NCBI GenBank assembly: GCA_003254925.1
Contig: QANZ01000304.1
Coordinates: 35,577 to 99,576 of the forward strand
Direction of reading: 5' to 3'
Length of the DNA: 64,000 nucleotides
Source: Chamaecrista fasciculata
Lineage: Eukaryota > Streptophyta > Magnoliopsida > Fabales > Fabaceae
Shown here: piece by piece, positions 45,620 through 57,044 of the stretch
How positions within the stretch are numbered: position 1 is the first letter of the stretch
How the letters are laid out: every line of letters starts with the position of its first letter
The notes under the pieces: generated by a model
Told to the model about the DNA's origin: nothing
Seen by the model: only the letters and a program-made list of their open reading frames with translations
Database searches by the model: none
Made by a program: the position numbers and the translations under genes

Positions 45620-47290
45620 GAAGAAGACCTTGGCAACTAAAGGATATTTCCACGTTAATTCACTTAAATGTCAAAATACAAACAAAATCCCTTAAACTAG
45701 AGAGAACCATCTTCAACATCAAAGGGATTAGTTTTGGAAGCTCAACATAAAAGAATCAACACACATAACCTGTTCAAAATTCCTAGAACTAAGAGGCTTT
45801 TAAGCCATTAAAAAAAAGATCAAAGGTAAAAAGAATCAAGGAGATTAAAGGATTTTTTTGCATTGATTCAATTGAATACACAATTCTAGCAACAACCCTT
45901 AAAACTTGAGAGAATCACCTTCTAAAGCAATGGGATTGATTTTGGAAGCTCTACTTAAAAGAATCAACACACATAACCTATCCAAATTCCTAGAAATAAG
46001 AGGCTTTTTCAAGTGGTTAAAAGGATCAAAGAGGAAAAAGCCTAGAGGACTAAACAATAATTTATGTGCTAATTCAATTATATGTCACAATCCAAACAAA
46101 ATCCCTTAACCTTGAGAGAATCTCCTCCTAAAGCAAAAGGATTTGTTTTAGAAGCTTTACTTAAAAGAATAAACACAAATAAATCAGAGGTAAAAAGAGC
46201 ATGGGGAGTAAAAGGTATTTTTTGTGTTAGTTCAATTAAATGTCACAATCCAAACAAAATCCCTTAGCAAGAGAGAATCACCTCCTAAAGCAAAGTGATT
46301 TGCTTTGGAAGCTCTACTTAAAAGAACCAACAGAAATAACCTATTCAAAATTCCTAGTCCTAAGAGGCTTTTTCATGTGGTCAAAACGATAAAAGGGAAA
46401 AAGCCCCAGCCCCAAGGGACTAAAGGATAATTTATGTGTTAATTCAATTAAATGTCACAATCCAAACAAAATCCCTTAAGCTAAGAGAATCACCTCCTAA
46501 AGCAAAGGGAATTGTTTTGGAAGCTTTACTTTAAAAGAATAAACACAAATAAATCAGATGTAAAGGAGTATGGGGACTAAAGGTTATTTTTTTTGTCAAT
46601 TCAATTAAATCTCATAATCCAAACAAAATCCCTTAGCCTAGAGAGAATCACCTCCCAAAGCAAAGGGATTTGTGTTTTGGAAGCTCTACTTAAAAGAATC
46701 AACACAAATAAAATCAGAGGTAAAAGGAGTATGGGGACTAAAGGTTATTTTTTGTGTTAATTCAATTAAATCTCACAATCCAAACAAAATCCCTTAGCCT
46801 AGAGAGAATCACCTTCCAAAACAAAGGGATTTGTTTTGGGAGCTCTACTTAAAAGAATCAACACAAATAAAATCAGAGGTAAAAGGAGTATGGGGACTGA
46901 AGGTTATTTTTTGTGTTAATTCATTTAAATCTCACAATCCAAACAAAATCCCTTAACCTAGAGAGAATCACCTCCTAAAGCAAAGGGAGTTGTTTTGGAA
47001 GCTTTACTTAAAAGAATAAACACAAATAAATCAGAGGTAAAAGGAGTATGGGGACTAAAGGTTATTTTTTGTGCTAATTCAATTAAATCTCACAATCCAA
47101 AAAAAAATCCCTTAGCCTAGAGAGAATCACCTCCCAAAGCAAAGGGATTTGTTTTGGAAGCTCTACTTAAAAGAATCAACACAAATAACCTAATCAAAAT
47201 TACTTGACCTAGGCTTTTTCACGTGGTCAAAAAGATCAAAAGGAAAAAGGCCTAGGGGACAAACTATAATTTCAGTGTTTTTTCAATTAA
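45620..47290 (+). repeat. second block of the satellite monomers
   Basis: About nine monomers of the same family (AGAGAATCACC near 45910, 46110, 46270, 46490, 46640, 46810, 46970 and 47120, plus a diverged first one near 45700). They lack the strict five-type order of the main array. Between 46590 and 47120 a simpler roughly 150-170-bp repeat dominates, with the phrase GGAGTATGGGGACTAAAGG. The block directly follows SPT5 copy A. Confidence 0.85.
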
Positions 47291-49050
47291 ATGTCACAAT
47301 CAAACCATAGTCAAACCATAACATGTTATTGTCTTACCCTCAACTTCAGCCTATACAGACAACATAATCAAACCATTACAAATGCTCAACTTCAGCCATA
47401 ACATGTTATTGTCTTACCCTCAACTTCAGCCTATACAGACAACATAATCAAAACATTACAAATGCTCAAATCAATACCTAGAAAAATATCCTTTGACAGA
47501 TACAAAAGTTTTTCTTAACATGTAAGTCTGAGAGTCAAAAGCTAGCAATTCATGTGCCAAAAATCTATTAGAAAGAAGAAAGCAATGTAAGGATAAATCA
47601 ATAGTTAACTTTCCAAGCATTTATCAGTGTGTTCTTTAATATTAATGCATGCATAAATAATTTTTAATAAAACAAATGTTAAGTCATTTACTCACGTAAC
47701 ATTTGCAGCATATATATTCAGAGAAATTGATGGGAAAAATCAAGGTAATACATGCTTTTAACAGCTCAGCTGATAAAAATTACCTTGTACACGGAGCTAT
47801 TGAATAATAGATTATCAAATTTTACTTGTCAATTAATCGCTAGAGTATGCGAAAAAAGGAGACAGATACTTTGCGTGAAATACCAAATAACAAGACAAGG
47901 AGAAACTTTGTTTATTGGATATGCAGAAACTATTTTATTTGCAATTAGAGTTGGTTTAATCATTTCAATGGTCTATTAAATTGAAGATAAAGGGATCTAT
48001 CACAGTCAATACCAAACCAGTTAATATCAACAAATTAAAAGCTGAGAAATAAAATTACCTTCCTACCACATAATCTTAAGTTGGCAAATGATCCGTGCAT
48101 TTACAGTCATATATATATACATTGTGGTTGTACATATTCGCTCGAAAGAAATATACATCCTTGTGATTCCCTGTCAACAATATACAACATACAAAAGCAA
48201 TAGCTATGTGATTCAGAAAGGAAGCTAATTTTTGTCACCTACAATATATTTATTCCCACAAACCTGATGAACAATGCTCTGGTCAGATTCCCCAAAAGGT
48301 GCTCCCTCTCCTTCCGGTGAAACTATACCACCTAATGCAGGAACAATAAAAAGCAACGACTCTGTTAGTACCTATATTTTAAGGCAATACAAGAGGTAAA
48401 TACATTTATAATTCATTATTCTTTATCCAATCTCTAAGAAGTGAGGACTATGAAAAGTTCACAATGCTCCATTTATAAAATATACATGCCATTCTTTAAA
48501 CAGAAAGCATCAAAAAAATGTGAGACATATCATAGAAAATGTATCACAAAAATCTTTTCTACTTAAAAAAAGTAAGTTGTTTACAAATCTATTTTCTAAA
48601 ATTTCCCTTGTGATCTTTCTATTTCTACACCTATCTATAGCTGAAAAGGAGGACTCAAAGGGGACAAAGTTGACATTTGCTTCCATTTAGTTATGATAAC
48701 ATAGCCAATTGGGGAACACATACCCCTTGGGAAATCGTTGTGTCTTTCTCTTTAATTGCTCTAAGACTCAAGTCATAAAATTTGGCACCCATAAGGAGAA
48801 GTTACATCGTTTCAATCTGTAGTAACTTCTTCCTTTAAGCTCCAACCAAAAATGACTCCAAGCATGGCTGACCATATTCACAATCATCACCAATGAAATA
48901 GATCACTTCATCAAAATTCATCAGCCTTCATACAAATCATTCTCTCCAAAAATGGAAGAAAGAGTGCAGTTAGGATGTGTGAAGAAAAAGGAGACGACAA
49001 GAAAAAGGAACACCACAAAATGCAGACGAAGACGAAAGTTTTAAAAGAAG
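47290..49050. repeat. segmental duplication block, copy 1
   Basis: Colinear with 54250-55630, sharing long phrases such as TTTGACAGATACAAAAG, CAATCTTAAGTTGGCAAATG-like sequence and GAGGACTCAAAGGGGACAAA. Copy 1 has an extra roughly 310 bp (48196-48510) and a local tandem duplication of about 80 bp near 47313-47470 (ATAACATGTTATTGTC) that is single in copy 2. No convincing gene is seen apart from a candidate exon at 48264-48331. Confidence 0.8.
48264..48331 (-). other. candidate orphan exon
   Basis: The - strand shows an acceptor-like CATTAG, 68 nt that read GGIVSPEGEGAPFGESDQS then IVHQ without stops, and a donor CAG/GTTTGT. The peptide is exon-like in composition but I do not recognise it. 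It is missing from the second duplication copy. Confidence 0.3.
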
Positions 49051-49504
49051 CAAAACCTGGAGACGACGAGAAATTTGTCATGAATAATGTTGAAGATGAG
49101 CTCAAGAAATATCCCAACTTTGGAAAAGGCTTAAATACACTTTTTGTCGCTCTAGAATTTTAAAAAGATGCGAAAAATAAGCGAAAGAAAGTCTAGAGAG
49201 AGAAATTATAAGAGAAAGAGCAATGCAAAGCAAAAATAAGCCAAGAGAAATAGTAAGAAAAAGAGCACAAATTTTGGCTGAGTTAAAGGAACGTGTAAAT
49301 GAGTGAGAAGGGCACAAATTAAGTGGAGAAAGAAAAAATATCAAGGAAAACATGATGATGCACCAACATATGACATTTCTACATTGGGGGCAGATATTAT
49401 TTGTAGGGGAAAGGCCGCATCCTATAAGATAGAAATCATGACACAAAAACTTAATGTAGAATATAAACTTATCTGTTAATGTAAAATATAAACTTATCAA
49501 TGTA
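49051..49504. other. unassigned sequence between duplication units
   Basis: AG-rich sequence with no recognisable gene. Short open frames on the - strand are hydrophobic and low complexity. Confidence 0.45.
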
Positions 49505-50700
49505 GAATATAAATTTCAGGTGGGGAGTTCCGAGATTGGGAAATCTGAGTAGGCATCACCCTAGAGTTTGTGACCAAAGCAACACACTATTACAATGAAG
49601 AAATAAAACTCTACCTAATATGATAAGAATTTAAATAGGAATGAAAATTAGTATCAAAATATACAAAAGAAAAGAAAAAAAATCAGAATCTCACTTTGAA
49701 GCAACCCTCAACTATCCACACAACGTCCTTTGTTGACACAGTATTCTTAAACCAATCATGCACCTTTTTTTTCTCAATCTTGTACTTGATTTCCCTTAAT
49801 TTCACCATTGCAAACTACAGATCTGCCAGAAACCCTCTTTATAAGAACCTCAAACAAAATAAAAGCACATTAAAATTTAAGATGTGCAAAAGGTAAATGT
49901 TAAAATACTTTTGACTTGCTATCTAAGTTTCTAACCTGAAATATCTCACTTTCTACATGTATCGTTACACCAAAGCTAGAATTACTGCACCAAATTAAAA
50001 TAGAATTGAGAAAACAGTAGAAAGTACATTCAGAGGATGAATCTACAGTAGAAAAAACTCACTGCAGCAGTACAAGATCAGTCCCCCATTCTTGTAACTC
50101 CTGTGGTTACTTCAGAACTCTCCACAACTTCATCACATGTTCTTTTGTTGTATCAGATAATGACCAGGACATGCAGTTCCACCTTCACAACCAAACCAGT
50201 AACCCCTTCTTGTGTGCCAGATACAACCTTAACATGATTTCCAGGTTCAAAGTATTTACAAATTTCCCTTCCATTTACAGCAAGAGTTTTCTACCAAAAA
50301 CAAACAATATCAACTACTAAGTCATCATGCAAAAGTAGTAGGCAATATGACGAAGAAAACAATCTTATATAAACCCATGCTTACTGGTGGAAGTCCCTTG
50401 ATCTCTGGCCTTATACAAAAATTATCTCAACAACTTTCTCTACCCATCCTTTCAAATTCTCCAGATCCCCGTTGATGACAATAATAGCATCACCTTTCAT
50501 TCTGTTTGCAAATAAAGTTGACAAACTAGCTACATCTCCCACAGCGCATCCACAAATTGGGGATACCTGTACGTAGAAATATTCAATTAGTTGGGAATTA
50601 CAGTAATAGCAAGAAATAATTAACAAACAAAAAGGAAACCTTTCTTCCCAGATAATTCTATCTGGCCTGATTTTGGGTGTTCGGTCCCACAACATGTTTG
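49505..50700 (-). pseudogene. SPT5: SPT5 pseudogene copy B (middle exons)
   Basis: It contains the same exons as copy A from DVASLSTLFANRMKGDAIIV (about 50500-50560) down to the KLREIKYK exon (about 49690-49850). It stops in the intron before the GKQGPVEH exon, which is absent. The extra T (GTAGTTTGCAATGG) found in copy A is also present, plus private changes such as GACAGATCT to GGCAGATCT. Its downstream junction to copy C resembles the copy 0 to copy A junction with deletions, showing the two pairs are duplicates. Confidence 0.83.
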
Positions 50701-50759
50701 CTTTATTTTTCACTCAATGTACTTTTATTATACTAAGTATTTCAACCAAAGGTTCCTAT

Positions 50760-52975
50760 TTAATTTTTATGTAAAAAAATAACCTAATTTAATTTCTATA
50801 CAAATTTTAAAATTATTTTGGGCATGACACAGCTTTACAACTTGGATTACATACATTACTACTATTAACATGGTAAATGGTAACAAAAACTTTACCAGCA
50901 GTGCCTTACAAACTGTTTGCTCCTTGAACAGCCAATGACAGACCTTGGAGGACACATGGGAGTGTATGGATTCCATGCTCTGTCACACATACGTGTTCTC
51001 ACTCCATCATGAATAGGTGTTGCTGCAAAAAGTAATATGTTAAACAAACATGGCAGAAGTAAAATTTAGTAATAATACAACAAACACATTTTCCAGCCAA
51101 CAACAATAACTCAAACAAACCTCTAGGATCTCTAACAGGAGTCATATATGGATGTAACAGTGATCGGAAGGATGCATAGGGGTCTCGCTCCCCATTCCAT
51201 ATCAAGATGAGTCACTGGTACAACATTCAGATTAAGAATATCAACTCACAAATCTTCTAATGATCAGAAGAAATTAGAAATGCATTACAGAAGGCTCTAA
51301 CATACCAATATGGTGTTATGGCCAAATTATCAGACATATGGTAGCGATCAACTGCAAATAGTCAACGAGTGAGAGTCCATGCATGCATATACTACAGTAT
51401 AACTAATGCAGGGATTTTTTTAGAAAGCTCAACTGTCACAACCATCATCTGGGACTCCAGTTCAACCCGAATAGATGTGCCCTTAAGTTATATAACACGC
51501 CCACGGTAACCTTTATATGGAGCTTGGCATATTTTAACTGTTGCTCCAGCCAATCAATCATGCTCTTCTCTTCCACCCTATGCCTTCCTCCAGCTAAACA
51601 AATTTAAAGAGACTTGTTCAAGCAACTTTATTTGAATCAAAATTATAGACAAATGCAACATCCCACTATATTAAAACAAAAGAATTGAGCATTAAACATT
51701 TAACAAAAGAATTGAACATCTGGGACTCCAGCCAATCCATCATGCCCTCCTCTTCCACCCCTATGCCTTCTTCCATCTAAACAAATTTAAAGAGACTAGG
51801 TCAGGCAACTTTCTTTGAATCAAAATTATAGACAAATGCAACATCCCACTTTATGAAAACAAATGAATTGAACATTAAATCATTAGGCAGCCTCCTCGAG
51901 AAAACCTCGTAGGAGACTGAAATTTCAGTTGGAGTTCCGAGATTGGGAAATCTGAATAGGCATCACCCTAGAGTTTGTGATCAATGTAAGCAACACACTA
52001 TTACAATGAAGAAATAAAACTACCTAATATGATAAGAATTTAAATAGGAATGAAAATTAGTTTCATTTTTATCACCATTGGACCGTGTTCCTCCCACAAT
52101 CACACATTATTGGGCTTTAGAACATACAAAACCTGAGTGGTCAAAGATGATGTCGATCAAAGATGAACAAGACTCCTCTGTATATGTGTTCAACCGGCCC
52201 TTGTTTGCCCTAAAATAAATAAAATAATAGTATCAACAATATGAAATTTTAAAAAACCAAAATCTACAAAATAAAAAAAAAAAATCAGAATCTCACTTTG
52301 AAGCAACCCTCAACTATCCACACAACGTCCTTTGTTCTTAAACCAATCCTGCACTTTTTTTTTCTCAATCTTGTACTTGATTTCCCTTAATTTCACCATT
52401 GCAAACTTCAGATCTGTCAGAAACCCCCCTTATAAGAACCTCAAACAAAATAAAAACACATTAAAATTTAAGATGTGCAAAAGGTAAATGTTTAAAATAC
52501 TTTTGACTTGTTATCTAAGTTTCTAACCTGAAATGTTTCACTTTCTACATGTATTATTACACCAAAGCTAGAATTACTGCATCAAATTAAAATAGAATTG
52601 AGAAAATAGAAGAAAGTACATTCAGAGGATGAATCTATAGTCAAGCATTAGAAAATACTCACTGCAGCAATACAAGATCAGTCCCCCATTCTTGTAACTC
52701 CTGTGGTTACTTCAGAACTCTCAACAATGTGATCACATGTTCTTTCGTTGAATCAGATAATATGATCAATCAGGACATGCTGTTCCACCTTCACAAACAT
52801 ACCAGTAACCCCTTCTTGTGTGCCAGATACATGATTTCTGGGTTCAAAGTATTTACAAAGTTCCCTTTCATTTACAGCAAGAGTTTTCTACCAAAAACAA
52901 ACAATATCAATTACTAATCATCTTGCAAAAGTAGTTGGCATTACAAGGAAGGAAACGATCTTATATAAACCCATG
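50760..52975 (-). pseudogene. SPT5: SPT5 pseudogene copy C (3' half of the gene)
   Basis: Same exon order as copy A: ATPIHDGVRT-type C-terminal exon (50950-51020), LLHPYMTPVRDPRG (about 51120-51170), the GATVKICQAPYKGY exon (51440-51590), GKQGP/HIYRG (52080-52210), KLREIKYKIDK (52310-52440), FGVIIHVESETFQ (about 52530-52580) and LAVNERELCKYFEP (about 52845-52885). The extra T is shared. Part of the GGRHRGG exon is repeated at about 51720-51780, and TTTGTTGACACAGTA is deleted from the KNTVSTKD exon. It is non-functional. Confidence 0.85.
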
Positions 52976-53212
52976 AAACCCTCTTTATAAGAACCTCAAA
53001 CAAATAATTGATATTGTACTTGATTTCCCTTAATTTCAGCATTGCAAACTTCAGATCTGTCAGAAACCCTCTTTAGAACAACCTCAAACAAAGTAAAAAC
53101 ACATTAAAATAGAATTGAGAAAACAGTAGAAAGTACATTAAGACGATGAATCTATAGTCAAGCATTAGAAAATACTCACTGCAGCAATACAAGATCAGTC
53201 CCCCATTCATGT
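52976..53212 (-). pseudogene. SPT5: small SPT5 remnant joined to the array
   Basis: Rearranged pieces of the KLREIK exon region and of the following intron (GAAACCCTCTTTATAAGAACC twice, AATACTCACTGCAGCAATAC) end abruptly at GTAAAAGAATCAACACAC, where satellite sequence resumes. Confidence 0.65.
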
Positions 53213-54250
53213 AAAAGAATCAACACACATCATAACCATTTGAAAAATTACTAGAACTAAGACGCTTTCTAATGTGGTTAAAAAAATCAATGCGAAAAAG
53301 ACCTAGGGGACTAAAGGATTTTTTAAGTGTCAATTCAATTAAATGTCACAATCCAAACAAAATCCCTTTCAAAAGGATTTGTTTTAGAAGCTTTAATTAA
53401 AAGAATCAACACAAATAACCTAATCAAAATTACTTGACCTAAGAGGCTTTTTCACGTGGTCAAAAAGATCAAAAGGAAAAAGGCCTATGGGGACTAAAGG
53501 TTATTTTTTGTGTTAATTCATTTAAATCTCACAATCCAAACAAAATCCCTTAACCTAGAGAGAATCACCTCTTAAAGCAAAGAGAGTTGTTTTGGAAGCT
53601 TTACTTAAAAGAATAAACACAAATAAATCAGAGGTAAAAGGAGTATGGGGACTAAAGGTTATTTTTTGTGTTAATTCAATTAAATCTCACAATCCAAACA
53701 AAATCCCTTAGCCTAGAGAGAATCACCTCCCAAAGCAAAGGGATTTGTTTTGGAAGCTCTACTTAAAAGAATCAACACAAATAACCTAATCAAAATTACT
53801 TGACCTAAGAGGCTTTTTCACGTGGTCAAAAAGATCAAAAGGAAAAGGCCTATGGGGACTAAAGGTTATTTTTTGTGTTAATTCATTTAAATCTCACAAT
53901 CCAAACAAAATCCCTTAACCTAGAGAGAATCACCTCCTAAAGCAAAGGGAGTTGTTTTGGAAGCTTTACTTAAAAGAATAAACACAAATAAATCAGAGGT
54001 AAAAGGAGTATGGGGACTAAAGGTTATTTTTTGTGTTAATTCAATTAAATCTCACAATCCAAACAAAATCCCTTAGCCTAGAGAGAATCACCTCCCAAAG
54101 CAACGGGATTTGTTTTGGAAGCTCTACTTAAAAGAATCAACACAAATAACCTAATCAAAATTACTTGACCTAAGAGGGTTTTTCACGTGGTCAAAAAGAT
54201 CAAAAGGAAAAAGGCCTAGGGGACAAACTATAATTTCTGTGTTATTGCAA
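53213..54250 (+). repeat. third block of the satellite monomers
   Basis: About six monomers. The last four form two near-identical roughly 360-bp dimers (53480-53840 and 53845-54200), each with the phrase GCCTATGGGGACTAAAGG. The block matches the end of the 45620-47290 array and leads into duplication block copy 2. Confidence 0.83.
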
Positions 54251-55630
54251 TTAAATGTCACAATCAAACCATAGTCAAACCATAACATGTTATTGTCTTA
54301 CCCTCAACTTCAGCCTATACAGACAACATAATCAAACCATTACAAATGCTCAAATCAATACCTAGAAAAATATCCTTTGACAGATACAAAAGTTTTTCTT
54401 AACATGTAAGTCTGAGAGTCAAAAGCTAGCAATTCATGTGCCAAAAATCTATTAGAAAGAAGAAAGCAATGTAAGGATAAATGAATAGTTAACTTTCCAT
54501 GCATTTATCAGTGTGTTCTTTAATATTAATGCATGCATAAATAATTTTTAATAAAACAAATGTAAGTCATTTACTCACGTAACATTTGCAGCATATATAT
54601 TCAGAAAAATTGATGGGCAAAATCAAGGTAATACATGCTTATGATTTAACAGTTCAACTGATAAAAATTACCTTGTACAAGGAGCTATGGAATAATAGAT
54701 TATCAAGTTTTACTTGTCAATTAATCTCTAGTGTATGCTAGAAAAGGAGACAGATACTTCGAGCGAAATACCAAAGAACAGACAAGGAGAAACTTTGTTT
54801 ATTGGCTATGCAGAAACTATTTTATTTGCAATTAGAGCTGCTTTAATCATTTAAATGGTCTATTAAATTAAATATAGGGTGATAAAGGGTTCTATCACAT
54901 TCAATACCAAACCAGTTAATATCAACAGATTAAAGTTGAGAAATAAAATTACCTTCCTACCACATAATCTTAAGTTGGCAAATGATCCGTCCATTTACAC
55001 AGTCATATATTCATTGTGGTTGTACATATTCGCTCGAAAGAAACATATATCCTTGTGATTCCCTGTCAACAATATACACATACAAAAGCATAAAAAAAAT
55101 GTGAGACATATCATAGAAAATGTATAACAGAAATCTTTTCTACTTAAAAAGAGCAAGTTGTTTACAAATCTATTTTCTTAAATTTCCCTTGTGATCTTTC
55201 TATTTCTGCAACTATCTATAGCCGAAAAGGAGGACTCAAAGGGGACAAAATTGACATTGGGTTCCATTTAGTTATGATAACATAACCACTTGGGTAACAA
55301 AGACCCCTCGGGAAATCATTGTGTCTTTCGTCAAAAAATTTGGCACACATAAGAAGTTAAATCGTTTCAATCTTTAGTAACTTCTTCCTTTAAGTTCGAA
55401 CCAAAAATGACTCCAAGCAGGGGTGACCATATTCACAATCATCACCAATGAAATAGATCACTTCATCAAAATTCATCAGTCTGGACATGTGATTACTTCA
55501 TCAAAATTTCATAGGAATCATTCTCTCCAGAAAAGGAAGAAAGAGTGCAGTTAGGAAGTGTGAAGAAAAAGGAACACCACAAAATGCAGACGAAGACGAA
55601 AATTTTAAAAGAAGGAAGCAAAACCTGAAG
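54250..55630. repeat. segmental duplication block, copy 2
   Basis: Counterpart of 47290-49050, ending in the shared AACACCACAAAATGCAGACG segment. Downstream of 55630 it continues into GC-rich sequence not present after copy 1. Confidence 0.8.
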
Positions 55631-55960
55631 ACGACGACAGTAGCCACTCCACCGTCGACGAGCACAAACGACGACGACAGGCGGCGTTTTCTGCTTCACA
55701 CTCGTACGTTCTCTCACTTGAGGGATAGGGTCTGGGTATGAGGAATTTAGGGTAAAGAGAAAGAAAAATTGAGGGTATGAGGAATTTAGGGTAAAGAGAA
55801 AGAAGATATAAATGCCTCCTCTTTCCCGTATGCATAATATATACAGATGATCACAGAGGCGCGCAATCGACACTCATCAAGAAACCAACGCGACAGCTGT
55901 ACAACGGTCACAAAAAAATAACGCTAATTAAGGAAATATATTTAAATAAAATAATAAAAA
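55630..55960 (-). promoter_or_regulatory. promoter/leader-like GC-rich patch
   Basis: On the - strand, TATATATTATGCATACG is followed by a pyrimidine-rich leader with a roughly 39-bp tandem duplication (TTTACCCTAAATTCCTCATA twice, 55733-55806) and then CG-rich sequence. This resembles a plant core promoter and 5' leader, perhaps of the gene ancestral to the duplicated block. No intact coding sequence follows, so the assignment is speculative. Confidence 0.3.
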
Positions 55961-56051
55961 TAATACAGGGGAAAAATTAAAGCATAAATGCATATATTTA
56001 TGGATAATGTTAGAGGTGCGGCAATAGTAATCGACACTCATCAAGAAATCA

Positions 56052-57018
56052 GGGAGTGGATCCTCTACCATATTATTTTTGGTGCTGTCTCTGCTATTAG
56101 GGAATCTGAGTCATTCATAAGATCCAATGACTTAAATAGTGCCATGTGTCAATTTTATTTTCTTATGTGTTCCACCCAATTATTTTCACTTGTTCCATTC
56201 GGCCATTCCTTTTCCGCCTCCATTCCACCCACTCATCCTTTTCCTGATCTCCTCCTTTTAAATCCAATGAATACAAATAAAAAAAAAAAAAAAATAGGAA
56301 TCCGATGAATACTAAAAAAAAAAATAAACAATCAAGTTGTAAAATTCTCTTCTTTCTTTCTCTCTGGCTTTTTACCATTTTTTTGGTTCATATATGGATC
56401 TGTGAATCTAAAGTAATAAAGAACTAAAGAAGGAAGCTATATGCAGAAAGAATGAAGGAATCAATCTCCACCCAAAAATGAATGAAAGAATTTTAAGACT
56501 AAAAAAAGTACCAGCACAGAAAAAATCATTAGATTCCAAAGACATTCAAAAAGCGTCAAACACACTCCTCAAATCTGACTCGGTTTTCAGTCGTCTTTCG
56601 AGCTCCTCCCAACCTCGTCGGAGAGTTTCTCCCTCAAGCCTCGACTTCGCCTACTCTGCCATCTGCTCCGCCACTTTGATTTCTGCCGCAAGAATGGTCT
56701 CACCTTCCGTGACTTCCGCCTTCTCCGTCGCATCAGTGCCGTCGAAATCAACACCGTCTACCTCTGCCGCCTCCGCAACCACTCTTCCGCCGCCGATGAG
56801 AGTCGCTTCAACATTGAAAGGAGGAGAAAGAAGAACACGTGGGAGAATGAAACGACGAAAACAGAGAAGGAAAGGAACACGAGAAAATAATTGGGTAAGA
56901 TGCATAAGGAAATAAAAATAGAAACATGGCATTATATGAGTCATTAGATTTGATGAATGGTCTAGATTTCTTCACAGCAGAGAGAGCACAAAAAAAGTAT
57001 GGTAGAGGATCCACTCCC
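56052..57018. mobile_element. 967-bp Mutator-like element with possible captured sequence
   Basis: The ends GGGAGTGGATCCTCTACCAT and the exact inverse are followed by about 150 bp of diverged inverted repeat (roughly three quarters matching by eye). A perfect 9-bp target duplication, AAGAAATCA, lies at 56043-56051 and 57019-57027. A paralogous site without the element lies at about 55865-55907 (ATCGACACTCATCAAGAAAC then GACAGCTGTACAACG). The interior 56580-56830 is GC-rich and open in several frames (for example 56478-56915 on +), suggesting a captured gene piece that I cannot identify. Confidence 0.8.
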
Positions 57019-57044
57019 AAGAAATCAATGGGACAGCTGTACAA

